Below are positions 43,985 to 55,131 of a stretch of DNA of 64,000 nt, piece after piece. Source of the stretch: Xanthostigma xanthostigma. Taxonomy: Eukaryota; Arthropoda; Insecta; Raphidioptera; Raphidiidae. Positions within the stretch are counted from its first letter, which is position 1, and each line of letters opens with the position of its first letter. The notes below the pieces were generated by a model, which was given only the letters and a program-made list of their open reading frames with translations, did not search any database and was not told where the DNA came from. Where the stretch lies: NCBI GenBank assembly GCA_963575645.1, contig OY754464.1:83798948-83862947 (forward strand), in the 5' to 3' direction. The position numbers and the translations under genes were made by a program.

Positions 43985-44535
43985 ATGGTTGTCTGTAAAG
44001 TCGGTTTACGGACGATAGTTTTACGTGATAACGTATTCCGTAATACATAACCTAAACCTCCCAAAATTGGGTTTCAATCCGCTTATCCTTGGTGTCGGAA
44101 TGATAAGAAATGTCAAAAGTGACGTTTGCAACTTACAAAGTATTATGTTCTAATAATAATTAGTTATTCCAATACTTAACTTAGAAGGCCTTGCATTTCA
44201 CAATATACTAATGTCAAAAAATTGAATGCATTTATACAGCTATTTTTCTATATAAATTTGTATAAAATATTTTTCTATATAAATTTGAATAAAAAAACTG
44301 TTTAGGCAAATTCTGTTATACGAAATCTATGTAAAATGTTCTCCTCTTTCGTTTAAGACTGGTTTCAAACCGATCTGATTTAAATTGAGCGAGAAATTAG
44401 CAAAAAGCGTCAGGCGGAACGTTACGCGTTATGCGTTATGCGTTACGCGTTACACTTTTTCGTACATGCAGCCGGTGTTTTATCAATTTATAATATTGGT
44501 GATTCATCAATTTATAAGACGTTATCACGTCAAAA
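43985..44535 (-). repeat. Family E repeat, copy 7 (long form)
   Basis: Begins ggttgtctgtaaagtcggtt and ends gacgttatcacgtcaaaag, with the family's attggtgattcatcaattta doubled block. The interior (44060-44390) is unrelated to the 26121 interior. A local tandem cgttatgcgttacgcgtta lies at 44420-44450. Confidence 0.7.
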
Positions 44536-45083
44536 GTGTGTCGTGATAAAAAACTATTTTTTAATAATAATTAATTTATTAAAATAAAATTATTTCCTGG
44601 AAGACCTCCCGGATTATGCTTTCACTAATTAATTATTATTATTTCTCAAAAAACAAAATCTAGCCCTATAGGAGATTTAAAGTTACCTTACTTCATTGTT
44701 TTCAATCAGTTATTAATGCGGCACAAAAGATTCATAAATATGAATATATGAACAGAGTAGTCGATACACTTCGTTTAATAAAAATAAATAAAATATCAGA
44801 TAGTGAACCCTATCTCCAAACTCAATTATGGTACATTTGTGAGATGTGACGCGAAGTCTGAAATAAAAAGAAATGAATTTGTTGTAATGAAGCAATAAAA
44901 GTGATACACAATGGCCAATGAATAACAACTTTTGTTTGTTTGTTCATCTGACACGTTGGGGTCGGTTCGTAAACGGCACCAGAGAACAGAAACATTTATG
45001 GTACTCTACTACTTTTCTAAATTAATAAATTAAGAGTCATTTTTACTAATTTTGCTTATACACATAAGTACATATATATGATA

Positions 45084-45422
45084 CTAGCGGTCTTGCCCGG
45101 TTTCACCCGAATGGGGGGAAGGGACATAAGTACGCACATTCATCTTAGTTTACCGAGATGAATGTTGTGTCCAAATTTCATGGTGATCGGAGTTACCGTT
45201 CAAAAGTTTTTATCGGACGGACAAATTTTGAGTTACACTTTGCAACATTTTTCATTGATGCTCCTCCGCTCCTATTGGTCGTAGCGTGATATTATATAGC
45301 CTATAGCCTTCCTCGATAAATGAGCTATCCAACAAAAAAAAATTCAATCCGAATCAGTAGTTCATGAGATTAACGCGTTCAACCAAACAAACAAACTCTT
45401 CAGCTTTATATATTAGTATAGA
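45084..45422 (-). mobile_element. Non-autonomous Helitron, family C
   Basis: The minus strand starts TCTATACTAATATATAAAGC and ends GGGCAAGACCGCTAG, flanked by A and T. 339 bp; collinear with 40513-40887. The terminal hairpin is weakened. Confidence 0.85.
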
Positions 45423-45534
45423 TATATATAGCTCCAAAAATCAGGCAAATCTATTGTTGGGTTGCAGAAAGCGTTGTCAAAAATTTTAATTTAATAAAAA
45501 TATTTTTTGACAGTTTAGTTCGGCCATATTGGAA

Positions 45535-45670
45535 TTATTCCAATACATACGTGCAAAAAATGTAGTATGTATCTCGCTTGTAATGCGTTTAGGACTCGTA
45601 TGACTGTTAAAACTCGCTAATCGCTCGTTTTAACGATGTCACAACTCGTACATAAAATAATACATTGCGA
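45535..45670. repeat. Family N repeat fragment, copy 2
   Basis: Shares the cgtgcaaaaaatgtagtatg block and gactgttaaaactcgctaat with copies at 12380 and 53595. Only the right half is recognisable. Confidence 0.5.
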
Positions 45671-47439
45671 TCATAATACAAAAACTATTTTTTTTCTAAA
45701 AACAAATTTATTTTCCTAGAGTGTAATATAGATGTCACATAACAAAAAAAAATATTGTGGGTACCACATTTTAATTAATGAAAACATTGCAAATAAAAAC
45801 TGTAATTATTATATCAAAAATTTTGAACATATTTACTAACACTTATCGTATATTATAAATAAAATAAAATATAAATTTAAGCTTGCCAAAATTCAGTTTA
45901 AAACCCCTATGGTCCCTCTACGAACACTTTCTAAAGCCCTATGGACACTGCAACTTTAAGTTACTAGCAGCTCCACTTAAGTGACTATTATAGTAAGTAA
46001 TAAATCTCAGCTAGAAGTCGCCGTCAACAAAAGGCATGTTGAAACCTAATGTATACACACAGCAAGCGTTACGCGCTGTCATCTAACGAAATATTAGTAA
46101 CTAAAAAACATAACGTAACAGTGTCGCGCCAATTGCTCATTTTTACTCCCATTAAAACGCGCGATTAAACGTTTCACATAAAAAATATATCAAATATATT
46201 AATTAATATGTCAATCACTGGTATTTAGAACAAATTCTACTACTAAATGAAATATTTTAGTATCCAATAACATTAAAGATGTCAGCATCTGTACAGCATA
46301 ACTTGCGCGGCATCTGCCTTCAAAATACACAAGTTTCTATACCATGTTTCCACTCGACATAAAGACGAAATATAGAAGAATGCTCCGCCTATGAACATTT
46401 TCCGTAAGCAGTACCAAAGGTACATGCTAACAGCTTACAGAAATAGTTTTTTGATAGATGCAAAAGTACGGTTCTTCGACGGCAGATGGCAGCGTACAAA
46501 GTTTTACAAATGTACGCCCTCTATAATGTGAACACATTAATAAACTTACTCCATGTTCTCCGTAAACAATGATGACTAATACGATTCGCACATGGAATCG
46601 AATCAGTTCATTGGTTTACAAATCATTCACCGTATACTTATTCATTAATAAAAATAAACCTGTAAATGCCGAGTGGGATGTCAATATTCTAAGAAAAACG
46701 TCGTGTAGATAACATAGTAAAATGATATTACTGCACATTATTATCTACATTTTTTTCTTATTTATTTATTTTTATTTTTCGGTTTTTTTATGCACATTGC
46801 TTCGCTCGAATTTGTAGATTACCACCGTTTTTTTTCGTCTTACGTTGCAAAATTGATATCCACGAAAAGCACTTAATATTAAATGGGTATACTTAGTAAG
46901 CTATCCTTAAGAGATAGACAATGCCATCGCGGACTTTTCTGTAGACCTATAAAAGAGGAACAAATTCCACCATACATTGTTTTGTTATAGTATCTTAAAG
47001 GGATTGGGCAGCGTTTTCGATCAAAACTCCCAGTCAGCTTGATTTTTTCTGACGTCTTCAACAATCATCGTCATATTTCAACCAATTTACACAAAACATT
47101 AATGAATTATATTATTATACACAAAAACCTTTCTCTTGAATTACTCCGTTCATCGGTGAAAACTGTATGAAAGTTTTTGAGTTTATCGCGTTCAGACAGA
47201 CAGAAAGACGGGGCGGAAATACTTTGTTTTATAATAGGTAGTGATTTTTAATGTAATTTCATATTGAAACAATTGAATCATCACAGAATAGAATCTGAAT
47301 TCTGAAGAAGGTATCAATTGTGACGAAACGTTGACAACAAATAAACATTGTACAGTCAGAAGGTCCCATTTTCCCGTTATTTAAATCACGATTTTGAGCA
47401 TTCATTGATTGACTGATAGATCATCTACATTATACAGTA
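45671..47439. other. No gene seen
   Basis: AT-rich intergenic-type DNA. Near 47195-47215 cagacagacagaaagacggg followed by ttataataggtagtgat resembles a common insect transposon tail (recalled). At 47300-47340 ctgaagaaggtatc...gacgaaacgttg is another retroelement-like hairpin tail. No ORF of note. Confidence 0.35.
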
Positions 47440-47567
47440 TGTAAACACGTAAGGTGCACATAGGGAAATTAACATTGGGAAAAAATGACTGGATCAGAGT
47501 GAGCCTTGAAATCTTGTTTTTCAATTTGACAGATAATATTCTTTTGCAAAATGAATGTGTATACTTA

Positions 47568-48106
47568 TGCCCGGTTTACATTATTCCAGTCCAACGATCC
47601 AGTCCAGTGCTGGACTGGATCGCTGGACTGGATTCGTTGTCTACATTATTCCAGTCATTTAGAAGCCGTTTTCATTGTGAACACTACAGTGACAATGATT
47701 TCAAAAAGAGATCAGTTTCGAAAATGTTTCAAACGTGCTCAATCACTCTTGCTACAAGAAGTTATTAATGAGGTTGATAATGAACTAAGAAAAAAGGCAC
47801 GGATGTGGGTGAGAAATTGGATCAGCGAAAGAGATCAAAAAGAAGGGTCAGTAATGCTTTTGCAACAACTGAAGGTAGAAGATCCCAATGAATATAAACT
47901 GGCACTGGATTGGCCGTCTACATTATTCCAGTTGCACTGGATTGATCGCACTGGATTCAAAAGTAGACCGCGAATCCAGTAACTGGACTGGAATGCTTAC
48001 TGGATCCAGTGCATTCCAGTGAGGGTTTACATTATTCCAGTTGCAATCCAGCACTGGACTGGATCACTGGACTGGATCACTGGACTGGAATAATGTAAAC
48101 CGGGCA
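47568..48106. mobile_element. PIF/Harbinger MITE with transposase remnant
   Basis: Tips TGCCCGGTTTACATTATTCC and the exact inverse, flanked by TTA on both sides (47565-47567, 48107-48109), the classic Harbinger target duplication. Subterminal cactggactggat strings recur at both ends, probably transposase-binding repeats. It inserted into the element at 47440-48505. Confidence 0.85.
47695..47907 (+). pseudogene. Harbinger transposase N-terminal fragment
   Basis: About 70 codons from ATG at 47695 (MISKRDQFRK...). The segment WVRNWISERDQKEGSVMLLQ followed by VEDPNEYKL matches the WVRPWI...R...G....LL.EL..EDP..F pattern near the start of Harbinger (HARBI1-like) transposases (recalled). The frame then runs into the right terminal repeats, so the catalytic domain is missing. 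The fragment has no in-frame stop, so the internal deletion is probably recent. Confidence 0.65.
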
Positions 48107-48505
48107 TTATACTACCGAAGAAAATATTCAAATGATTACAACATAATCGGACTTTTTTTATTAATGAGACATTAAATTCCCAAAAATACTGAAATATGGT
48201 GCGGAGATCAAATATCTCCGCCTATTCGTGTTGAACCTAAAGACATTGGGTCACTGATTTACCAACGCGCATACGTCATACCAGTCAGACAATTTTTGAA
48301 TGAAACGTTTCCAAACAGATTGAGTTGTTTTTTTGTTTTATTTTTGTACAAAAAATATAAATAATGATTTATAAGAGCTTTTTATTATTAAACAAGATTA
48401 CCACGATAATTCAATAGAAATAACAATTAATGCAGTCATGGCTAACTCTGATCCAAGTATTTTTTCCCAATGCTAATTTCCCTATGTGCACATTACGTGT
48501 TTACA

Positions 48506-49995
48506 TAGTGTATTTAGTATTTGCTTACTTTACGTGGCCCTTTTTTTACATTCCTCTTTTTTGGCGGAATTGTATTTAAAGCTTCAATATGGTATTTACA
48601 TCATCGGTTCCAATCTATCGAAACGGATATAAAATCCAATTTTTACTTCCGTTCGTATAATTTGTCTTTTGGTATTGTTCCAAGTTTTCATGTCCGACTC
48701 CCAACCGAGGGTTCGTTGATTCGTTCGCGACCGAGAGTCGCGAATAAGGCAAGGTGCTGCTGTTGCTGTCCTCTTCTCAAGGGAGGGGCACTGACACCGC
48801 TGTGTGCATGGATCGTTCGGCAGCGCTCTCGGCACCGCTGTCGCTGTCAACGTAGACTCGTTCTCCGAATCGGTCGTGCGCGCTTTACTCCAGGCCATTT
48901 TTGGGTTACATCTTTTGTGCACTGCACTGCACTGTCTCATGTGCGTGTATACGATTGTGTGTGAGTGCGTACATTATTATTATCATGTGTGATACATACT
49001 TTTAGATCCCCGGCATCGAGTGTAAAATAATTCGTGTGACTCTGTGTGTGCAGTTTTCGACAAGAAAATAAACATAAAACTGGACTTTGTATATGTGCCT
49101 CTCTGTGGATGCTACACGTTGCGAAAAGGTATTGTTTCCTTTACTTCATATTGACATATTATGTTAGTATTAAGTTACCTGGCCTGAAGGATGCAAGAAT
49201 AAAACGTCTCACCTTGATGTTACAAACATGTGCAATAGTATCTCGATTATTCTAAATGAAGGTGACTTAGATGTGGCCAGATTTGAACTCTCCGATGTAG
49301 ATTTGATGAAAAATTAACGTAATATGTTAAATTTTAGTTGTTTTGTGGCCGTGGTTTTTGATTTTCAATGCATTTACCTCTCAACCTTTGTGTGTGGTTG
49401 TGCGTGTGTTTGTGTGTTGCATGCCTCCCACTCGGCGATACAAACGTGATCTGTGATTTTTTACGATTAGCATTTTTTTTATTGACTATTGTGACACTGT
49501 CATTTGTTATTTAATTGGACTTTTGCCGCACGTAATCCTTCTACGATTTTTTTACCGTATTTTGGAGGATGTTTTTTAAACGACATCAAAATAGATATGG
49601 AAACATAATACACCCGAAATTACAAGATAGAAAAAAAAAATACTAATTGCACACTCAATTTGGGTGAAAATCAGTGACGTAACTATAGGGTTGCTCCTGG
49701 CCTAAGGAGGCCCCCGGTCCGAGAGGCCATTAGCACTGAAAATGATCGTACTATACGAAAACTGTTTTCTTGAGATACAAACTAAAATATGGGAGGCTTT
49801 TAATGTAGCATTTGAAGTACGAATGAAAATTTGATTTTATACGTTTGTTTTTTTATACTTTACAAAAAAATTATATTGACACACGATAACTGATAACGCA
49901 TCTACAGCTATGTTTGTTTATTTCTTTACTATATTACGAGTATGGAAATGTGTGGAGAAATTTAGAGCGAATAACAAATATCATCTCAAATGAAA
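48506..49995. other. Unassigned; CpG-richer block at 48690-49060
   Basis: The block has overlapping ORFs on both strands (147 and 114 codons) with no recognisable domain, several CpG-rich stretches (gttcgcgaccgagagtcgcg) and a run of TG-rich sequence. It looks single-copy here. It could be a 5' exon or promoter of a host gene, but no start, splice site or homology supports this. The rest of the segment is AT-rich. Confidence 0.3.
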
Positions 49996-50260
49996 GATTT
50001 ATTTAGTGTTAGCAACCCGGTACGACTTTGTCCGGGTTTGTAGATTGTCTACTTTTTAACCGTCGAAAAACAAAAACGGAGGAGGTTCTCAAGTCGACGC
50101 GTATATAAATATTTTTTTTTAATTTATGTATGACCACGCATAACTTCTTACAGAGTAGTCCGATTTTGATAATTATTTTTTTATTGGATAGGGTATACCT
50201 CGAGGTTGGTCTCATATAAATTTGGAAAAAAAATTCCTACCCTAAGGGTGGGAAAATAGG
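49996..50260 (-). repeat. Degraded Helitron-like end plus common insect repeat
   Basis: At 49996-50030 the minus strand has hairpin AACCCGG...CCGGGTT then GCTAA, a CTRR-type Helitron end like that at 57108. Next to it cggaggaggttctcaagtcg and a translated-like gattttgataattattttt block match a widespread insect repeat (recalled); a relative is at 61430. Confidence 0.45.
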
Positions 50261-50328
50261 GGTGATTTATTGTTCACTCACAGATTTTCATGCTGAGTAG
50301 TGTATTACAATAATTATAAATTATATAA

Positions 50329-50850
50329 CCACAAAAAATTATAAAATAAAAACTTTTTAACAAAAAAATTAAACCGCCGAAAAACTGAAAAGCAAAAAAT
50401 AATAAATCTTTTTATTTAACTAAGTTCTATTTAAGTAGTTGAACGTATGTGACAGTCTAGTATATCTAAGTAATTTTGAGTCGGCGTCAAACAACCAATG
50501 AACAAAGATCACTAAAATAAATAACCAAATCAAATTAACAATGATACGTGAAATCTCCAGCGATAAACATTAACATTCCAAACATGCGCTCTCTACACGA
50601 CCACTCGCAAAGACGTGTGCCCTCAGTGTGTGCCCGTTCGGGTTGCTCTGTCGCTGACATTAACTTCGTGAACGCTCAGAGATTTCCGACGAAGGATTGT
50701 TGACGCCGACTCAAAATTACATAGATATACTAGACTGTTACATACGTTGAACTACTTAAATAGAACTTAGTTAAATAAAAAGATTTATTATTTTTTGCTT
50801 TTCAGTTTTTCGGTGGTTTAATTTTTTTGTTAAAAAGTTTTTATTTGTGG
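50329..50850. repeat. Foldback element, family P, copy 1
   Basis: The arms are about 160 bp: ccacaaaaaattataaaata... at the left and its inverse ending ttttatttgtgg. They include the shared ttgctttt(c)agtttttcgg and ttttgagtcggcgtcaa strings, and enclose a ~205-bp centre. Related to 62158-62411 through the gagtcggygtca motif. Confidence 0.8.
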
Positions 50851-51494
50851 AATGTAACCGTAGTTTCAGGATTGAAATGTACCTGTAACATATCGTCGTT
50901 AACAAAACGAACAGACGTAACTCCAAATTTAACATTTTTCAGTATAACGTTTTAAAGTTTTTTATGTTCTATTGTTAAACGCCACTGAGCTATTTATTGA
51001 GTTATCAATCTCAAATAAACGACACAGTGTAGTTTATATTATAAGGTTCAGGAACCAGTGATTGTGTGTAGTAAAAATTGAACACACAGGGGTGATATAC
51101 ACCCCTAAAGCACATACGCCCTTTCGTCTTTTTACTATATGCAACTTCGCATGTCCAGACCTTTAATTACGCCACTGATAACTGCGCTTTAAATGTCGCG
51201 AATGAGCTGAAAATAGGTTAAAATAATAAAATAAAACACGTAACAAGTAAAGTCAATAGTTTAATGCGAGTAAATATCAATTTTTTTGTAAACAATATTA
51301 CGTAAATAAATATTAATGAGGTAAGTTTTCATAAAATTGCACATGCTCTGATAATTGTATTGGTCCTTGGCAAAGTGACATTAGGTCCTTGAACTTTTCT
51401 ATAGAAATTGTAGTACTAGTATTTAGAATAGGTGGATCGCTGTTTGGAGTTACTGACGATCTCGTATTCAGAGTAATGCTGCGGTACTGGTTTG

Positions 51495-52265
51495 TCAGAT
51501 GGCTTTCAGTGAAATATAATTGTTCAAAGTATTCTTAGTAACCATAATTTCTTTAACATTTTTCCAGTCAATTCCAGTATCTCCTAAATCGTCTTTCCTA
51601 ATCGCTAATATTCGTAAATCACGTGCAAGAGTTTTAAAATGAAGGAAATTTTGAGAATTAAGGCAATTGACAATACACGAATTCTTCTTGAGTGCTAAAC
51701 GGATAATTGAAACCAACTGTGAAGGCACGAAAATGTCCCCTGATTTTTCTATTGCAGTACTGATTGTACTATGCACAGAATCACCTTCATTCTGTCCATG
51801 ATGAGCTTCAAAAAACGACAAGGTAATAGATTTAATATTTTTCGATGTGGAAATAATATGCAGCAACATGGCGGCAACGATTGAATTTTTATTTTGCCCG
51901 CTGCACCCATCGGAAAATAAATGTACAGTGTGAACTCCATCTAGGTCAAGTTTTTTAAGATACATACTAAGGCAAGTTGAGATTTCACAAGAACCCCGTT
52001 TGCTGAGTCCTTCATGCCAAAAATAGCATTGACATTGCTTTGATTGTAGGTTGTAAATCATAAAATTGTAATGAGCGAGTCGACGACTGTAGAAAATCTG
52101 GCTAAGTTCTTTCTCACAACCGTCAACGATATATTTCTCTGGAGTTGGTGTTATTACTATTAAATTGTGATTATTTTCGCAAGGTCCCATTTGACCAAAA
52201 TGCTCCCAGCATAGCAAGCATAAACAACGAACACATCTTCTCTCTGACAATTTCCAGTTTGACAA
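51495..52265 (-). CDS. DUF7869-like protein, C-terminal part
   Basis: 256 codons; the listed 5' end is a TTG and not a real start, so this is the continuation of the reading frame upstream. It opens with a Cys cluster (CVRCLCLLCWEH). At about 55-175 it has the DUF7869-type pattern: a YNLQ...Q(C)YFWHEG segment, CEISTCL, VHLFSDGCSGQNKN (Asp in SDG) and FFEAHHGQNEGDSVHSTI. In this family such residues are thought to form an RNase H-like, transposase-derived fold (family knowledge, recalled). The C-terminal 60 residues are not recognised. The upstream ORF overlaps by about 105 nt in another frame, implying a one-base frameshift near 52265, an error or an unseen intron. Confidence 0.65.
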   Translation of the reverse strand: MSNWKLSERRCVRCLCLLCWEHFGQMGPCENNHNLIVITPTPEKYIVDGCEKELSQIFYSRRLAHYNFMIYNLQSKQCQCYFWHEGLSKRGSCEISTCLSMYLKKLDLDGVHTVHLFSDGCSGQNKNSIVAAMLLHIISTSKNIKSITLSFFEAHHGQNEGDSVHSTISTAIEKSGDIFVPSQLVSIIRLALKKNSCIVNCLNSQNFLHFKTLARDLRILAIRKDDLGDTGIDWKNVKEIMVTKNTLNNYISLKAI

Positions 52266-52660
52266 CGATCACCATAGGTAGGATCCTTGTCTACATCATC
52301 AAACTCGGACAAATAAATATCATCGTCTTCTGCAGTATTCTCCATTTCTTGGTGTCTATTTTTATCATCATGAGGATAATTAGTTTTTGTATCGGAAACT
52401 ATTCTCTTTTCAATAAGAATCGCCTGTTTCAAAATCTCGAGAGGTGTATCATCATCATCATCCTCACTGTCGAAATTTGTATTAACTGTTTCATCTTCAA
52501 CTTGCAGAACAGTTCCAAAATACCATTTTTTGTCTGGTTTCCAGTACATTTTAATTTGCACCCCTACGTCATTTTTTTCTGATTTTATAACGGCTTCTAT
52601 GTCTGATTGGGAATTAACTACATTCATCGTCCCATCATCCCAAAGAACGAGGACGTCCAT
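52160..52660 (-). CDS. N-terminal part of the same transposon gene, Tudor-like segment
   Basis: The first ATG in frame is at 52660 (MMDVLVLWDDGTMNVV). Residues 1-55 have a VLWDDGT...WYFGTVLQV pattern resembling Tudor/BEN-associated N-terminal modules of insect transposon proteins (inference). Then comes an acidic stretch DSEDDDDD and a charged linker to YLSEFDDVDKDPTYGD. After this the frame continues about 25 residues to a stop, while the neighbouring frame carries the Cys cluster and DUF7869 domain. The real junction is therefore probably near 52265-52280. Together the two parts would make a protein of about 390 residues. Confidence 0.55.
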   Translation of the reverse strand: MDVLVLWDDGTMNVVNSQSDIEAVIKSEKNDVGVQIKMYWKPDKKWYFGTVLQVEDETVNTNFDSEDDDDDTPLEILKQAILIEKRIVSDTKTNYPHDDKNRHQEMENTAEDDDIYLSEFDDVDKDPTYGDRCQTGNCQREDVFVVYACYAGSILVKWDLAKIITI

Positions 52661-52684
52661 CATTACGGCAAACACACTATTCGA

Positions 52685-52856
52685 CTTTGCAAAATAGAAA
52701 ACACAATATTAGAAATAAAAAACAGCGATAATTATTAATTAAGAATTCATTCTAAACCTCATTATTCCAATGGATGAGTAAGTTCATCAACATGGCACAC
52801 TATATTTTGAATTTATAAAGTAGAAAACGCAATATTAAGTAAAAGAAAACACTTAC
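52685..52856 (-). other. Possible 5' UTR intron of the transposon gene
   Basis: The minus strand has donor CCG|GTAAGTG at 52856 and acceptor TTTTGCAAAG at 52685, 25 nt before the ATG. Plausible by consensus only. Confidence 0.4.
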
Positions 52857-53594
52857 CGGTAATTATTCAGGAGGGCGTATCTCACAACAACTCACAATAA
52901 GTACTCACTATAATAAAACGAATGGCCGTAAGTCAAGTTACGCCGGTACGTCGTTTTTCAAGTTAACACTAAACTAAGATGTGCCCGTGCAACGATTTCT
53001 ATAAAGTAGGTTTCTAGGTGCAGAAGAGCTACGCCACTTCGTCATATCATAGATTTGATATACGCGAATTTCGTGATAGGCTTAACTCAAAACCGCCAAT
53101 TTTCGAGTTACGCCTGTTCGTATTGTTAGCGACGATATATCACAGTCACGGGAGAAGAGGGAATACCGACCTGCCTTAACAACACGTTACGATTTTATAT
53201 AGGTAGGTATTTGAAGTATATGCCAAAAAATAAATTAACTTTGCGATAAGTAAAGCAACGATATTTAATAGTTTTGGAGTAAGATTATAATCGTTTTAGG
53301 TATAGTCACAACTAAACTGCAAATAATTATCTTACTGGTAACTGGAGCCAATTTAATTTTATTAAAAATTATCCAACAATTAGTTTGTTTTTTGTATGAA
53401 CTCGCATGTTCAGTATCTACATATAAGGAGTAAATATTTATTATAATTTTATGCAAATTACAAACTCAGAAAGACTAAGAAACTCGAGCTTAAAATAATG
53501 TTAATTTTATAATGTAATAAAAAAATAATGATTACTAAAAGTGCGAACTCTGAATTTTTTAACGCTATATCAACATAATTATTTATTTAGTTGC

Positions 53595-54350
53595 ATGATC
53601 CCCTGTTTTTCATGCCTCTGTATAGAGGTAGTAAAATGACCAGTGCCGTAAATAGCCTTTTTTGCGCCCTGTGCGAGCTTCTATAACTGCGCCCTTGTTT
53701 TTTTTTTTTAGATATTATAGGTACCCTAGAGCAATGCTATGTATAGGCCTACTTTATTTCATTCAGGGTGATGAAATAAAGCACAAGGAACTTGGTGTTT
53801 TGTCTAATTTAATAGACGTTTTTGATGATACTGGCATGTAGGTACGTATGTGTTGGAATCGAGCACTAGGGGCGCAGCGGGAACTTATCAGGAGCAAACC
53901 GAAAAAATAATAGTCCTGCCTGATCTGGCCATTCTTGCGCCCCCCAGAGTCTACGCCCTGTGCCTGGGCACCGGTGGCACCGCCCTATTTACGGCACTGA
54001 AAATGACCTATTTCACACTAGTGCGTTAAGTATGATTGCCAATCCAAAAGTTATTTTCCTGTCAGTTGCTATTGAAAGCTATATGCGCAACAGAGACAGC
54101 AAAGTATACGTTGCCTTCGTAAATAATTCAAACAGATTCCAATATGGTCGAACCTGAATTGTTAGATATATATAGAAATATCTATGTTCTAAATATGACG
54201 TGAAAATTAGCTAATTTATATAGGAGGAACGTGTGAAAATGTCTCGAATAATGTTTCTAAGACTCGTGTGACTGTTAAAACTCGCCGGTCGCGCGTTTTA
54301 ACAAAATGCCACATTTCGTACATAAAAACTGCATTTACGTTTTGAATACC
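53595..54350. repeat. Family N repeat, copy 3, split by a hAT MITE
   Basis: The left part has tttttcatgcctctgtatag; the right part has gtgtgaaaatgtctcg and actcgtgtgactgttaaaac. Copy 1 at 12380 is continuous across the point where the MITE sits. Confidence 0.55.
53641..53999. mobile_element. hAT MITE with perfect 8-bp target duplication
   Basis: 359 bp with tips CAGTGCCGTAAATAG and the inverse CTATTTACGGCACTG. aaaatgac flanks both sides (53633-53640, 54000-54007). Tip CAGTGCC and 8-bp duplication are diagnostic of hAT. No ORF. The interior is less AT-rich (tctggccattcttgcgcccc). Confidence 0.92.
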
Positions 54351-55070
54351 ATAAATCACTATTTTATTATTATAATAAGAAATCGTCAAATGAAATTATA
54401 TAATTACGAGTATGTTTTTAAAATCGTACAAAAAAAAATACCTATATCGACCTTTTAGAAGTAAAAATTACGACAAAAAAAGGCAAAATAATTTCACATT
54501 TAATGCAAGCGAAATACAGCTAAGTAACTGATGATAAAATATGAAGAAAAAACCTTTTGTATAACAGTATCCCGTCGAGATAGCGAACAATTTATCATAA
54601 AAGAAAAAAAGAAACACAATTCTATAATATTTTTGTATATACAGCAGAATGTGTACCATAAAACCTGGCTGGGGTCAATCACCCACTGCGGCGTGAACTG
54701 TCAGGCGGTGGGGTTGATAGGACTGTATTGTGGTAGGACCTCAACCCTCCAGCCAGTAGAATTTTCATTAGTTTAATGTGAAACTACCGTGCTTACAGAT
54801 GAAATTATTTTTATCACCAATGAAAATTTGTAATACATTCATAAATCAAAGTTAATACTACTTGATATTTATAATGCAGAATGTTTTTTGTTTAGTTCTT
54901 AGTGGAGACGCCATTGCCGTGTGTTCCTGGATTGAGTTTACAAAGGGGATAAAAGTTTATTTTTACAAAAAAACTTCCAAATGAAAAAAATGTTTTTTGA
55001 AGTTATATGTACTTCTATTGGCGCGCTATGAAAAAAATTATGAGAGTGAATTTTAACACTGTAATACCTA
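54351..55070. other. No gene seen
   Basis: AT-rich; overlapping ORFs on both strands at 54468-54776 have no domain. At about 54997-55028 ttgaagttatatgtacttc then tattggcgcgctatg resembles an end motif seen in insect repeats. Confidence 0.35.
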
Positions 55071-55131
55071 CTTAGCAGAATATCATTGTATATTAATTTA
55101 GCGTATTAATATACAATGATATTCTGCTAAG
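55071..55131. repeat. Perfect 27-bp palindrome arms
   Basis: cttagcagaatatcattgta (first 20 of 27) at 55071-55097 is exactly inverted at 55105-55131 with a 7-nt loop (ttagcgt). It directly abuts the left edge of family J copy 2. Confidence 0.9.

Larger units (their letters stand above)
47440..48505. mobile_element. TA-flanked inverted-repeat element carrying a nested Harbinger MITE
   Basis: Termini TGTAAACACGTAAGGTGCAC (left) and the inverse of the right end match for about 55-60 bp (acatagggaaattaacattggg). TA lies on both sides (47438-47439 and 48506-48507), as for Tc1/mariner-type insertion. Without the nested element the host element would be about 525 bp and non-coding. Confidence 0.7.
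50891..53138 (-). mobile_element. Inverted-repeat DNA transposon with a DUF7869-like gene
   Basis: The ends are tatcgtcgttaacaaaacga plus acagacgtaactcc at the left and the near-exact inverse at 53100-53138. That is about 40 bp of inverted terminal repeat with 3-4 mismatches, flanked by TA. About 2.25 kb. Subterminal gttacgcc/ggcgtaac strings recur on the right. The right flank (53147-53205) matches, inverted, part of the Helitron at 56649, so the element sits beside or inside a repeat. It encodes the only substantial non-LTR ORFs in the window. Superfamily is unknown to me; Sola-type is one candidate. Confidence 0.65.

Noticed and set aside
47300-47340. Third hammerhead-like motif (ctgaagaagg...gacgaaac)
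   Set aside because: Stem II is weak and the stem III step leaves no loop; more likely a generic retroelement tail.
48521-48964. 147-codon ORF and its antisense 114-codon ORF as host genes
   Set aside because: No recognisable domain, low-complexity segments, and both strands open in a CpG-richer block, which favours chance ORFs.
50883-53145. Longer terminal repeats for the DUF7869 element (adding ctgtaac / cacag)
   Set aside because: The right-hand cacag and following bases match a Helitron sequence at 56870, so they are probably flank, not element.
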